From Kryptolebias marmoratus (lineage: Eukaryota; Chordata; Actinopteri; Cyprinodontiformes; Rivulidae), in NCBI RefSeq assembly GCF_001649575.2, contig NC_051434.1, forward strand, positions 11,440,761-11,504,760: a stretch of DNA of 64,000 nucleotides, in the 5' to 3' direction. Below the pieces are notes generated by a model that was not told the origin of the DNA, did not search any database, and saw nothing but the letters and a program-made list of their open reading frames with translations. This document shows, piece after piece, positions 11,437-29,651 of the stretch (its first letter is position 1; each line of letters begins with the position of its first letter). The translations under genes and the position numbers were made by a program.

Positions 11437-13139
11437 AAACACAGCCCCGCGCTTCCCGGCAGCAGACGAACCGCATGCCCGGGTCAGCAGGGACACCTGT
11501 TTGTTTGTGTTGGGGCGAACCGAGCCGAGCCGAACCGAACCGAACCTGACTCAGGGGCCCAGTGGAAACAGTGGGATCCTAGAAAGAGCAAGGGCTGCAA
11601 ACAGGGAGGCAACAAAAATGTTAAAATGAGGAAAACAGCACAGAAATGTGCAGAAATGTTGCCAGAATTGCACAGAAATGCGAATAAAAGATGCAAAATG
11701 ATAGAAACCATCAACAAGATGCACAGCTGATGACCTCAGATTGATATTTAAGTTTTTTCTGATTGCTTTTTTTTTACATCTATATGTGCTTAATCACAAT
11801 ATGCATGTGACACATTCAAGATGCCCCAACTATTGAAGTGAAGTTGCAAACCTTTTTTGTTTTCTCTCGTCAGGCTCTGCTGCGCTCTGTGTGTGTGTTT
11901 CCCCTGTCTGTGGCTTTGAGTTCAGCTGCAGAACAGCGCAGCTGTGACAAAACCACAAGTCACCTTCTCGATAAGACTCCTGCGGCCGCCCAGGTGTTGC
12001 CCGGCGTCACATACGCTCCACATGTGCACAGCCTCCTTTCTGCGTTATCGCGGCTGAGATGAAGAACACCCTGTGGGGGTTCACCTAAATTTGCAACAAA
12101 AAAAAGAGAGATAGAGAGAGCAGCCACAGCAGGAAATAAAATATTTACAGTAAAGCAATAATTGCAGAGATAAAGAATAAAGTACCCTGGGTTTTGTTGG
12201 AGGGAGACCAAAAGCGCCCCCAATTAGATGCTCTGGGGCAAATCCTATACACATTATGGATAAACGAAGCTCCTAATGGTCCGCGCTCGCCTCAAAACCC
12301 TCAATTTTTATCCCAAATCATCTCCTGCCGATGCGTTTCCTAACAAGCTGCTCGACCGGGCGCGGGGAGGATATATGGATACATGAAATCCTGTTTGATC
12401 ACCCTCGGAGAGTAAACACAAACAGCAGCTTTTTTTGTCACCAGAGGCAGGGACCATTTCCTGGTTTTATTTGTTGTTTTTGTTCTTGTGGTGGAACAAA
12501 ACCAATATTTCTCAGAGGGTCTTGACCTTGTGGTGAGATTCACTGATAATTACAGCCCTGCTATCGAAAGACGGCTTCTTCTTTTTTTTCATGGGCTTTA
12601 ATTATGAGGATCGCAGACTTAATCCTGGGTTTGGCTGACAGGGGGCCAGACGAAGGGGCCCACCGGCCGGCCTGTCAATGAGCCAGGCAGCTTCTGGGTG
12701 GAGGAGAGCAGGCAGCTCCGAGGCTGGAGGATTCGGAGAGCGCAGCAGATGGAGGGCGATGTAGCAGGGGTGCTGGTGCTCCCTTCCTCCCGCCGCCATC
12801 CGTCACACGCTAATGATCGTGTCACACCTTCTCCCCGGGCGGCCGGCCACTTCTGCAGCGCTCAGCTAAAAAAAAAACCTGGTGGCTGCGCTTAAATCCC
12901 ACTCCACGCACACCACCTCCTCCTCCTCCTCTCTCCCTTCCACCGCCGTCGGCTGTGAAACCTGCAAACGGGCTCTCCATCACCAATTCTCACTCCCCCC
13001 CCACACCGCCACCGCCGTCTCTCCTCATCCCCATTCACCTTTCAAGCCCCCACAGAGCGTCTCCTCATCTCTCGCCATCTTCGCCTTCCCTCCCCTCGGA
13101 TTCATCTTGCTTCCCTCGGAGAGAATTCATCTCCGTCTC

Positions 13140-13219
13140 CTGCTTTATGTCCTCCTCTCTGAGCCTAAAAAAAGAACACGGACATGTCGATTTGTCCCCC
13201 GACCTCCCCCTCGGTGAAG
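13140..13219 (+). other. Candidate alternative 5' exon of arpp21
   Basis: The sequence ends in a strong donor (GGTGAAG followed by GTAAGA at 13220). An ATG at 13148 opens a short frame, but its phase does not join to the coding exons at 14.8-15.5 kb without a stop. If real, it is therefore probably an untranslated alternative exon. This rests on a splice signal and position only. Confidence 0.25.
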
Positions 13220-13574
13220 GTAAGAGGTCACGAGGCAGCCTGCCGAGTTCTTAACATCCTTCTGAGCGTCTGAGTCTCAAAACCGTTTTGTGTTTTTTAC
13301 TCAGGCTGCGGCAGACAAACCACCGCACAGATCCAGATCTTTATTAGCATCCTGGTAACCGTAAACCCTCAGCTGCATGAGGCAGCAGGGCAGTAAGTGG
13401 TTATGGTTTTCATTAAGGATTAATCCTCCCATTTATTAATTAAATTATTTATTTATTTATTCGTGCATCCTCTTGTCTGCAAAACATCAGAAGTGGTGGA
13501 AAAATGTGCAAAATAATTCATTATGCTCGTGTCTTTTTGATGCGTATTACATCTCTAAAGAAAAGATACCCCCC

Positions 13575-13607
<33 letters not shown>

Positions 13608-14824
13608 ACACACAAACCTCTGAAGGTTTGTTTCATAACAGGACTAATTTCAGTGAAACTGTAAAAAAAACAAAAAAAAAACCCTAATCAATACAGCTAT
13701 CTGCTTATCAGTGAAACATTTTTCTAATTACCCGATTAGCACCCTAACTGCCGACCATAATTATCTGAAGTACGGAGGGATTTATTTTCTTTTTACAGGA
13801 GACATTTCTTCACTCTGCCGAGGATTTTCCAGCTGTAAATAGTTTGTAATATTTTTATGGTTTTATTAGGGCGTCTGTGGGAAGTAAACACCACTTTGGT
13901 TTCGCTCGGATTGACAGAAGTCCCCCCCTCCATCCAGAGACACTGCTGTTGTTTCCCGTTGGGTGTTAAATAACCATGTTATGGGACTCAGCATCCTCTG
14001 AGCTCGTCATTCAGTCCCAGGTGTTGCAGGATTAAGCGTCCCCTCGAGCGGCGCGTTGCAGCGGAACGTGCACCCCGCTGAGCGGTTTTTGGCTGTTTTG
14101 GAAAAGACGGTGGAATGCCACTTCCTCTCGAGTGTGTGTGTGCGCGCGCGTGTGTGTTTGCGTCTGCCTCCTCGGCGATAACGCTCACCGCGGGGATCAG
14201 AGCCTCAGCTTGGCATTCTGGGAGCATGGTTGGTGCCAGATCAAATGATGCTCTCCTCCACAGCTGCTGTTTCTAAGAAAAGCTCGAGGACGCGCGCTCA
14301 TACCAGACGGCCTCTGTGCGCGCGTGAAATACGCAGCCGCGGGCTTCTGCGCTGAGGCCACGAAGCCCCGGAGACGCTCTTACAGTAATAACGCTGACTA
14401 CTGGGAGGCAGCAATTATCTGTCACACCGGGCGAGCACACGGGACGCGCCGACAGAGGTCCACGCACAGATGAACGCAAGATCAGCTGTCATGTCTGGAT
14501 GCATTTATGCTGTGGCAACTGTGTGTGTGAAACATGAGCTGTCATACAACAACTGCTAACACGGTTTTATTTTTTAATCTCTTCAGGCTGTTTTCTGTTG
14601 ACCAGTGAGGAGCCCGCAGAGAGGAGGACAGCGGAGGGAGGGAGCACAGTAATTGCATTTTCGTTCGGCCTGTGGGAAAATGGGATGTATGAGCCCACCG
14701 TTCACCCGTGAGGCTCCCCAGTGAACTATTGCACACAGGTACGTGCGTGGGTTCACGCGAATCAAGGCAAAGCTTTGTCCGAACCCCCCGGGTCGCATCT
14801 GAGAGGTGTGCGCTCCGCGGAAGG

Positions 14825-19878
<5,054 letters not shown>

Positions 19879-20156
19879 CGGAGCGACGGCGCCTCGGCTC
19901 CCGCTTGAAGCCACATGCTTTTGCACACGTTTTTAAACGCAAACACATCGTTCCGCAGTCCTGACGATGCGGGTATGCCATTCACGCAGAAGACACTTAT
20001 CCTCGCTCACAGAGATAAATGTTCCACTGTACCAAAGCTTTAGTAGAAAATATATCAGACCTGCTGTACTGAATGCATAATTTATATACACAAATGGAGT
20101 TTTATATTGTTATTAAATTATATATTGTGTTTTAAGGAAATGCACTGTGTGAAGAG

Positions 20157-20162
20157 AATAAA
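20157..20162 (+). terminator. Polyadenylation signal of arpp21
   Basis: A canonical AATAAA lies about 280 bases after the stop codon at 19876-19878. It is the first strong signal on this strand and is followed by GT-rich sequence. Confidence 0.7.
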
Positions 20163-20169
20163 GTGCCCT

Positions 20170-21990
20170 GGCTTGACTGAAGAGGTCACGTTGTCTGCAT
20201 CATCCTTCCTCTGAACTCCACGTCAGGAAGCACGAGAAACGCGTGACGGCTGGCGTTGTGTTGTTTCTTTTAAGTGCAGAGTGTTCTGCTGAGGAGAATA
20301 GGAAGCTCAGAGGGATCTTTCCTTTAATTGATTGGAGGAGAAACTAATGACGCTTTTAAAGTTGAGAAAGAAATGAGTCACGCGTAACTTTTGAGCTCAA
20401 ATGGGCAAAGATTTCCAGGCGTGGAGCATCAGCGCCACCCGGTGTTCAGCAGTGTCCATTACAGTCCATTTTTCTGCTGCTGCTGCTGTATTTTTACTAA
20501 TTAATGATTAGTAGTTTCCATTTCCTGTCCTTAATTTTCCTAATTTGAAGAACTGACCTTATATTTTTAGCTTGACATCATAAAAAAGCTATAAAATCTC
20601 CTAAATCCTCATTTCTTAGTCAAAAGGAGACAATCTTCCTCACCAATTGTCTTAACTCAAATGATCTTGGTTTGGAAAGGCTTGTTTTTTCCCTCCTCCT
20701 TCATGTGTCACAATGAACGGCTCCTGAAAACCGAAGACGCCAAAATGAAGTTCGGCGGGCGGCTAATTTTATTTACACCCGGCGCCGCTTCTGCTGAACA
20801 TCCGCTCAGAAAGATCAGAATCCGGCTGCCACAATTCAATTAGCTCCTGCAGACGCATGGGGCCGTATCGTTACGCCAAAAAAATAAATAAAATAAAATA
20901 AACGCACGCTTTTAAGTCTTCGGGCCATCGCCCGCTCCGACTGTCGCGCAGGCAATAAACTGCCAATGAGGAGTTGTTTCAAAAGCTGCGTAATTCATTT
21001 TGCGCTCCGAGTGATTCATATTCTCTCCCATCAAATTCAATGAAACATATTTATCACCCACACAAGCCCCCTCAAATTAAATTTAGATTTCATAACTGCG
21101 GCACAGAATACATAATTTATAAAGGCCGACGGGTTCACGGAGCCAGGCCTATTTTTGTCGAACGTTTCGCTCTCTCACACACACAAACACACACTCACAC
21201 ACGCCCACGAGTGTGCAGAAGCGGCGCTGCAGGTTCCATGATCTTTAATAAAAGGCACATGTACAGCCATAGTGAGATGAGTGAGTCCACTGGCATAAAG
21301 TCGAAGCAGTAAAACACGAAAATACAGGAAAAGTAGGAGGTCAGGAGGAGAGAGATCCATCTGCCTTTACAGTAGAGTCTACTTCAGTAACATCAGCTCG
21401 TCTGCATTCAAGTCTAACACGACAAGCCATCTCCTCTCACACACACACACTAAATCATCCAAAAAAATAAAAGTCCAGATCACCCTGAGGCTCGGTTTGG
21501 GTATCTGTTGGTGATAACAGGACATCCACCCACCGTGTTAAACCGAGCTTTCTTCTGGAGGTGGTAATCCAATAAAACCTGCTTAGATTTATTTCTTTTC
21601 TTTTTTTTTTTTAAATATGCACCGAGAAAGCAGATGGTTGGTGGTAATCACAGCAGCTTCTTTAGTTTTTAAACTCCGGTCTGATTCTCCTCAAAGCTGC
21701 TGGAACCAAAAAAGAAAAAAATCAAAAATCACTTTTAGAGAAACAAACGTTAGGCGAAGATTAAAACAAAACAAAAATAAGAAGAAAGCTAAAATAGTTT
21801 CATTATCAGGTTAGAGCTATAAATTTAGCACGCAAACTTTTTTTTTTTCTTTTTTTAAATGTTGTTAATATTACTTTAGTGATTCAAAGTGTCAATAAAT
21901 GTCAAAGTTGGCAAAATGACCTGGAAGCGGCCGACATGATGAACCACACGGGTCTGGTGGCGGTCCAGGCTCAATAATAATAATAATAAT
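20170..21990. other. Intergenic region between arpp21 and cyhr1
   Basis: No gene is recognised. The segment 20730-21160 has a balanced, non-repetitive composition with homeobox-type AATTAA/TAATT words and reads like conserved non-coding DNA. The remainder is AT-rich with short CA runs (21175-21200 and 21440-21450). The distal 3' untranslated region of cyhr1 could reach into this area: an AATAAA on the minus strand lies at 21588-21593. Confidence 0.5.
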
Positions 21991-22014
21991 GATGTCATCG
22001 AGGACGTTACAGCT

Positions 22015-23105
22015 ACTGCGGAAACCAGACGTTTACATACACGGTCTAAAACGACTAAATCCGTCCTGTTTTAGGTCAGTCAGGAGTCACAACATTAATT
22101 CTTTTTGCTCGAATCATGAGAGAGAGAGGCAGGATGGTTCATCACTTCCTTCAAAGTTAAGAAGAAAGACACTGAGATTAAGATGCCTTTGAACAGCCTA
22201 TTGAAGCCCTGATGAGGATTTCATGGCATCGGGAAGGGAACTGTCGATCTCCACAACTCCGGTTCAGCTTCCAGAAGTCTGAAGGTCCATCTGTTCGACG
22301 ACAACCGCCACGAGAACGTCCTGCCGTCACACCGCTCAGGAAGAAGACGGGTTCTGGGTGCGAAACGCGCGACTCGACCGCCAAACAAAAGCTGAAGATG
22401 TTGAGAAGACGCTGCCGAAGCTGGTGGGAGAGTCGCTATCCACAGAGAAACGAGTCGTGAAGCAACATGGGCTGAGAGGCCGTCTCCCTGAACGCAACAC
22501 GAACGGATCAGATTACGGTTTGTAAATACACACAGAGACAAAGACTTCAACTTTTAGAGTTACTAAAACACCGTCCCAACTGTGAAGTACGGGGGTGGCA
22601 GCATCATGGTGTGGGGGCGTTTTGCTTCAGGAGGGACTGGTGTGCTTCAAAAGAACTTTATGTGGAAATACTGACGCAGCAGCTCAAGTTTTGGACACAA
22701 ATGGGTCTTCAAATGGACAAAGGCGGCAGCATTCTGCCGGGTCGGACACAAAGTGACTTCAAGGCAACAAAGCCAGTGTTTAGGAGCCTTGATCTTAATC
22801 CCACAGAAAATCTGTGGGCGGAGCCTAAAAGGCATCCCACAAAGCTGACTTCGCTCCACCAGGTCTATCAGGAGGAACGGGACAAAATCCCAACAAACTA
22901 CCGTGAAACGTTCAAGGAAGGAAACCCAAAATGTTTGACCCGATTTATACAGTTTAGATGGGCTTGGAAGAAAGTAAAACAAGTAGGTATAAAACTGGAC
23001 ATCCTGACTGACCTAAAGCAGGGACGGTTTAGGCTGATTAAACGTCAGACTGTGAGAGAAAAATGATCCTTTTGTGTACAGAAACATCTGGTTTCACCTG
23101 TACGA
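22015..23105 (+). mobile_element. Degenerate Tc1-like transposon
   Basis: The left end holds GACGTTTACATACACG, typical of Tc1-like terminal repeats of the Sleeping Beauty type. The central part holds AAGTACGGGGGTGGCAGCAT and ATGGTGTGGGGGCG, the well-known block encoding a Gly-rich transposase segment. Translation of 22611-23066 gives recognisable carboxy-terminal transposase words such as SLDLNPTENLWAEPK and KCLTRFIQF. The frame is interrupted before this (no intact DNA-binding region, and the catalytic acidic residues are not all present), so it is a dead copy. It lies between arpp21 and cyhr1 and carries no cargo. Confidence 0.85.
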
Positions 23106-23319
23106 TCTGTTAACACACATTCACACACACAGGCATCCACTCCCATGCTAAAACTCAACTTAAAAAGAAAAATAAAATGTGCACAGGTACTTAAATATTT
23201 GGGGTTAAGAGAGAGAGAAAAAAAAAACGCTGTTAGGGTTGAAGGTTAAATATAACCACAGCTGGAGGAAAAATGTCAAAGAACTAAAATATGCATGCAG
23301 CCAAGTCGTCTCTCCTCTT

Positions 23320-23346
23320 GAAAGAAAGAAAGAAAGAAAGAAAGAA
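23320..23346 (+). repeat. (GAAA)n microsatellite
   Basis: About six GAAA units follow the Tc1 remnant and precede the cyhr1 stop codon by some 600 bases. A poly-T run lies close by at 23421-23436. Confidence 0.85.
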
Positions 23347-23974
23347 GTGTGCAGGAGGGGTGAGGGGATAAGGTGAGGTGCTGCTTTTTAACTTCTGGCA
23401 AAGTCTGACGTAAAATGGGCTTTTTTTTTTTTTTTTGTCGAAACAGAAGGACAGCGTTGAGGACAGCGGGGGCACTCGTGACTCCAAAGAGCGGCTCAGT
23501 CGAGTCAGTCGCCGTTGTCACGCCGTCTCGTGTCTTTGGGACAGCTCAACATGCAAGCAGAGCTCGAGTCGCACCCTGAGGGTCGTCGCTTCAACTCCTG
23601 TTTCTCAAACACACAGGAAATACACGCAACAAACACACGCAGCAAACCCTGCTTTGGTCAGTGTGTGTGTGTGTGCGCGCAACCTTGGCTGCGAGTGTCC
23701 CGAGGCGAAAGGTCAGTCACAAACCACAACTACACTGCCACGGGTCTCACCCCACCCCGTCGTCCTGCTTCATCTTGTCTCCATAGCAACTCACAGCTTT
23801 CCAGAGCGAGGATGCTCGCTATCTTGTAAAAGGAGGTAAGTGTAATTAGGTGTGTGTGTGTGTGTGTAGGTGTTAAGAGGTATCAACGGTTCAGTCTCTT
23901 TAATCATCGTCTTCAATCGCCACACTTCTTCCCCTTCGCCCTCTTCGTCTCTCCTCCTCCTCGTCACGAGGCCT

Positions 23975-26900
23975 TCATTTTTGGACTTGGAAGATGAAGA
24001 GGCGCAGGTTGATGTTCTTGGCGGCCAGCAGCTTGTTGCACTCCACCGAGTCGGAGATGGGCAGCGGGACGTAGTCGGTCTCGTTGGTGTCGTTGCTGAA
24101 GGAGTGGTGGTAGATGACGGGCTTGATCCGCACGTCGTCGTACGGACCCTTCAGCAACAGGAAGGAGCACTCCAGGGCGGAGTTCACCTGCGCGCAGAAA
24201 CACGGGAGCAGACACGACTTCTTACCCACAATGTTGGCAACTCAAGCTTTTTAAATCACAATTAAACTGCTTAATTACTGAGGTACAAGCAGCTTGTTTT
24301 GATACGGGAGATTAACACAATATTGTGTTTTTTTTTTTTATACAAGATGGCAGCCATCTTGAATCAGGTCGACTCCAACAGTGAACTAGTCGTAGATGTT
24401 TATTCATGGTTACTTTCAGAGAATTTCGTTAAAATTGCTCAGTGGTTTAAGAGATATTTAGCTATCCCTGTAAACCAATAAACACACAAGCGAGAATGTT
24501 ACTGTCCACCTTCGTTTTTAATCTGTGAAAAACAATAAATAAATAGTAATCTGGAAAGACGGAGGCGAAACCGTCATTTTCAGGCTCATTAAATCGTTTC
24601 TGGGCGCCTCGTGTGTGTTTGTTTTTTTGTTTAACGAAGAAGAAACATAGCTGCAGAGACCGAACGGGTCCAAGTAACTCGTCCCTCTCTGTCTCTGGGG
24701 GCCCGGGCAGAAAAAGAGAAGCGTACAAGCCGCTGCTTGTCTGTTGGGTCTCAGGTGGCCATCATGGCGACGAGTGTGAAATAACGGAGTACAGTCCCCA
24801 GGGAGAGTCCACCCCTGCTTGAATTAGATAAGTAAACTGACTCGCCTCTCCCGTCTTTTGCTTTTATTTTTGTAAGCGAGCACGCCAAGCTTCGATAAAG
24901 ACTGATTCGCAGCAAACCCTTGTGTCATATTCGAGTTGTTCTCACATGATCGTCATCCTCAGTGAGGCTCTTTGACGGGGTTTGTTCGAAGTTCCTCTGA
25001 AAGCATTTTAAAACTTCGTCCCCGCTCCAGATTCGGCTGACTTCCAGAAAAGTGATGAAACCCTGAAACCCAGCAGGCACGCGGGAGCTTAAAAATAGAC
25101 GCGTTGGAGCGAGGGAGGCGGGCGTACCTTGCTCTTCAGGATGAGCTGGAAGGAGAGCGTGCGCTTGCAGGAGAGATTGGGGTTGCGCTCGGAGTCGTTG
25201 ACGCGGGCCTTCAGCACCCACGTCTGGTTGAGGACCGTGAAGCGCGGCGTTTCGTAGTACAGGCGGGTGATGAAGTCGTCGGTGCGGTACGGCCTGAACT
25301 GCACCTCTGGAGGCGGAGAAGGCCGATAAGAAAACGTGACACACAGAGACGGTCTCCTCTGAAGTTCGTCGTTTCTGTTTTTTTTTTACCTGTAAACCCA
25401 ATTTTCTCGTAGCACAGCAGGCTGAAGATGCTGTTGTAGAGCTGCATGTCTCTGCGGTGGTTCTGGTCCATCTCACCCAGTATCCCCATCAGCTCCGTGC
25501 CGGTCTTGGTTGGGTGGGAGCACTCGCCTTCGTGCGCCGGCAGCTCGTGGAACGGCCCCTGCCAGGGGCAGCCGATCCTCTTGTACTTGCACTGCGTCAC
25601 CCTGGAAACGTAGCGGCAAGGCGTCGTTAGAGACGGAGGGAGCAAAGACGCCGCTTCGTACAAATTACATCCTTCGCGGAGGCACTCGGCGATGAAGATG
25701 TGATCACTTGCAGCGATTGGAAGGTAATTAGTAATTAGCCGAGGATGTGAACTGCAACAAATTCATGCCCGCTGAATACCGACCTCGGATGAAAGAGGCC
25801 ACGGATTAATATAATTTACATCGAGGATGGAGGTGATTTTCAAAGAATACTTGTTATTTTATTAAAGTAAAGGGAGACGTGTATAGCATGAAAGGTACTA
25901 CTTAGCCTCTGCAGTGAAGCACAGCTAATTAAAGCCGCTCTTTACGCGTCTGACTGAATAGTTTTGTCCTACGGAAATAATCGACGGGAGTTTAAGTCCG
26001 AATGACTGCGTCCTTGAGAACAACAACTTCTCCGCCTCCAATTTTGTTTTTCTTTGTTTTGTCTGACCTGACCAAAACGAACAAAGAAATAACAACAAAA
26101 ATAAAAAAAAAATTTAAAATCCCACCTGCCATGGCTGCTGTCATAGCGACACTAACACAGGCACAAGGCAGGGTCACCTGCTGCCATAGAAACCACCCCA
26201 TAGGGTTTCAGCCTCGCCTGTGACTAACGCACAGTCTGTAACCACGTTAGCAGTTTGTCCTCAATCTTCTCCACGTCGGCTGCGTGCGATCGTGTTACCG
26301 TGATCACGACCAGCAGATATCAGTGGGTTTACAGCTCGTTTAGCCTGGATTTAACAGCCTTCGGGACTAAAAACGACCCGACGATAAGTTTGGGGAGAGT
26401 TTTCTCACTTTAACAAAAAAAAAAAAACAAAAAAAAAAAACAGAAACAAAACAAAACCCAGGCTGTGTTTCCTGTGGGTGTGGGACATAAAACCTGTCTT
26501 GGCACTCCTCCTTCTGGTGTCTCTCCAGGCTGGAGCGGGGGAACTGTTTTAGGCAGAAGGTGCATTCTGTCGGCAGCTCGCTGACGGCCTTCTCCACCGC
26601 GAGATTCCTGCAGCACAGGTTCTTGCTGATCTCACACCTACGCGGACACAAAAAAAACAATGATTCATACGCCGGTGCTGTGGTGCACCTAATAGTCGGA
26701 CGGGAGGGCGGTACGTGATGTACGAGTCTGCAAACGCTGGACAAGAAGCACCCAGCAGGAAAACAGAGAAATCTGCACCGATCGGGGCAAACTGAAGCAG
26801 CAAAACATGAACGATTAGGTTATTTTTGCTAGAGTGCACACATATGGTGGAAGATACGTTGATCGGGAGTGATTAAGTAAAGAAAGAAACATAAATTGTT

Positions 26901-29651
26901 GGAAAGAAGTTGTTTTGGCAGTAAAAAAAACTTGTGCAGACAGGCTTTGTGCTGCACGGAGGTGAGCGTGATGTTTCTGTGAGCTGCTTTGGGCTAAAAT
27001 AATTTGGTTTTTTTATATTCGAGTCTTCCCAACACGCCAGCAGGCTGTCAAACTGCTCCCTGCTTTAGTCTGAAGTCAACCTGAAGGCTGCGTAGGAGCA
27101 CTTTAAAACCTTCCAAACTCAGAGGATGCCACGAACACACACTTTTCTCCTTTTTTTTAGCCACTGCTCATCTCTTCCTCCTCATCATCATCATCAATTC
27201 ATCTTCATCTAAAAGCCCCAAAAACTTCATTTTGGTCCCAAACTTGGCTTCGACTCGTCTCCTTAGCTCTGCAGTCTATCCCAACTACAATCGTGTCCTT
27301 TACCCAGTTATTTATCATTTATACCTGGTCATTTATTCATTTCATTTGTTGTTTAAAGTCAAGACTTTGACCTGACTGATAGAAAACATTCAGTAAACGT
27401 TTTTATTCCTTTTTAAAATCATTCTTTGGTCACCGTTTTTTCCATAATATCCCGTTAACATCCAACGTTAACGTTTCATTTTGTATTTTCTGGCATATTT
27501 TTGAATTATATGTTCAATCGGTTTGGGCAAAACAAAACAAGCCCAAACTATGAACTCACACCTCCATGTTTAATTAAAAGACGGGATGAGATGCAGCGCA
27601 GTTCTCATTTAAGTCAAGATTATGTTTACGTTAATTATCATGAACCTTCTCCATGTGTGACTTTCAGTCACCTTGCTGTTGTTTTACACCAAAACATAAT
27701 AAATTTAACATCATTTTCTACTCGTAAGTATTAAATATGTACTTACTAATTTGAGGGAAATACTTGTAATGTGCTATTACGCAAAACAACAACAACTCCA
27801 GACAAAGAAAACAGGAGAAACAGAAACGATTTCTTCTGTAAAACCAGATGTAAATATTAAACAAAAAATACGGCAGTAACTTACAGCTTTATTCAGGGTT
27901 AATATATTTTCCATTTCAAAGTTTCGTACTTTTCCAGACTCTAATGTTGAGATTTCTTTGTTGATTCTTTTAAAGACTTTGACGTTAAAACATTTAATTT
28001 ACTGCAAACGATCTACCTGTCTTGATACCGGGGTAAAAAGGTCTTCCTCTGTACAAAATACGGTCATGATCATTTGGTAAAACTGCGTTATCATTTTTAG
28101 TAAAACGGGAAACGTTTTATACGTTTTAGAGCTGGGTAACCTCCTGACTGAATAGTTGCCGTATGTGTAAATTACTGGTGATAATCTCTAGTTAAACAAC
28201 CACAACGTGGAAGCAGTTTGGGGTTCGATGTTTCGTTTAAAGACACGTGAGAATATAGAAAGGCGCGACTGAAAGATTACTTGTAAGGTTTTTTTTTATA
28301 TCATACGTTACGTTTGCCTTACATGTGAAGAAATGCAAAAAGGGACCAGAGTCTGGGAATGTTTTTACATAATTTGCTTCCTTTTTCCATACTTAGACCT
28401 GGAAAACAATTATCACTTATCACATACAGACAGCGGTCTTTTCGTCCTAACCCGCCCACTACCGTACTTGGAGGATCTCCAGTATCCGTTAAAGACTTCC
28501 TGTCTCGCTCTGGAGCTCTTTTTTTGTGTTTTTACCTGCAGTTGGGACACGTGGCCTGTTCTTCCTTAAGTCGGGAATCAGCCAGGAGGTGGATAAAACA
28601 GCCGGCACACATCAGGTGTCCGTTGGTACACTGGCACAAAAAAAATAAAATAAAAGTGACAAGTCAAGGGAAAAGAGAAACAACATTACTGAGGCTGATA
28701 AGTGGGCAAACAAAAAAAGGGACAAAAAAAAAGGGAATATTTTAAGGGTATATCGGTCTATTCATACCACAAAATGGTGTTTAAAGATGGCATTATCAGA
28801 CATATAAGCACCTAAATCCACTTTATTTTGGATTGTGATAGAATTAACGTGGGTTTCCTACAACAGTAGAGGCCTTAATGTAAATTTGCAGACAAATATA
28901 GAAGCAAAGCTACATTTTTACGAAGGTACTTTCTGCATTTATTAATTGTGCACGTTTATAATTAAAAAAAAAAAAAAGACTGAACAAGCTCGGCCAGCTG
29001 TGAAGAGCAGTTTGAGGTCACTGAGGAGATCTTAAAAAAGGAGTAAAATTAATAATTATATGCAGGTGGAGCTTGTATGTGGGGTTTCTGGGGAGGATGT
29101 GGTTCCATTCAGGGTGAAGCTGAGGATATTTCACACTACAGTGTTATTAACTTGAGCCTCCACAGCTGACACACCTGGCCCAGGTGTATCATGGCCTCAC
29201 TTTCTGGAGGCTGTTGGAGCCAACACGTTCAACAGGTTGACCTCGTGGTGTGGGGCTACATGAGGAGTTTATACAAAGTGTTTCAGCTGATGTTTGACTG
29301 GGAGTTAATGGTGATAAGGAGGAAGAGGAGGGGGGGCAGGTTGTGATTGACCACTTTTACCTGGTACACAGACGCCTTTGGCAAGTCTAGGCACACGGTG
29401 CAGCACAGCACCGAGTACAGCCTCTCCTCCAGCTTCCCCGACTCCCCCTCGGGTATTTTCGCCCTCTTCTTGGGCGGCTCGTCCGGGTCAGCCTCGGGCC
29501 CCTCTCCTCGCCGCAGCCCGACCTCCTCCTGCATGGCCGCGACCCCGGCCGCAGCCTCCGCCGCTGCCCCCACGGCCCCGACCCCCAGGCCGGCCGAGGA
29601 GGAGCCAGGGGCAGCCGCAACGCCCACGTCTCTTTCCTCCAGCGAAGACAT
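23975..29651 (-). CDS. cyhr1: Cysteine/histidine-rich RING and TRAF-type zinc-finger protein
   Basis: Six coding exons on the minus strand, in transcript order 29361-29651, 28536-28630, 26494-26637, 25390-25601, 25128-25306 and 23975-24187, join to 377 residues ending [11 protein letters not shown]. After an Ala/Gly-rich low-complexity start (1-60) comes a RING-type finger (about 83-129), with C84, C87, C98, H102, C105, C108, C125 and C128 as likely zinc ligands. A TRAF-type zinc finger follows (about 154-210, with ECTFC and [10 protein letters not shown]), then a C-terminal domain with [20 protein letters not shown]. The whole matches CYHR1 (renamed ZTRAF1), a SIAH-like predicted E3 ligase or adaptor; its substrate is not established. 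The chosen start is the first ATG after the assembly gap. The frame stays open upstream into the gap, so a longer amino end is possible. The promoter is the CpG island at 29.4-30.3 kb. Confidence 0.93.
24335..24485 (-). repeat. Dispersed repeat, family A, partial copy in cyhr1 intron 5
   Basis: ACAAGATGGCAGCCATCTTG, GAATCAGGTCGACTCCAACA and the segment before AAGAGATATTTAGC correspond to the middle of family A. The ends are missing. Confidence 0.5.

Noticed and set aside
10966..11496. 176-codon minus-strand frame
   Set aside because: Most of it is CTC and CA microsatellite read as poly-Glu and Val-Cys. There is no domain or splice context.
13148..13219. ATG frame ending at a good donor, considered as the arpp21 amino terminus
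   Set aside because: Its phase leads to stop codons when joined to any nearby downstream exon, so it was kept only as a possible untranslated exon.
13569..13615. Short regularly spaced CA blocks considered as a CRISPR-like array
   Set aside because: They are ordinary microsatellite runs. CRISPR arrays do not occur in vertebrate chromosomes and no spacers are present.
22611..23066. 151-codon frame that might be a gene
   Set aside because: It is the tail of a dead Tc1-like transposase and lacks its amino half.
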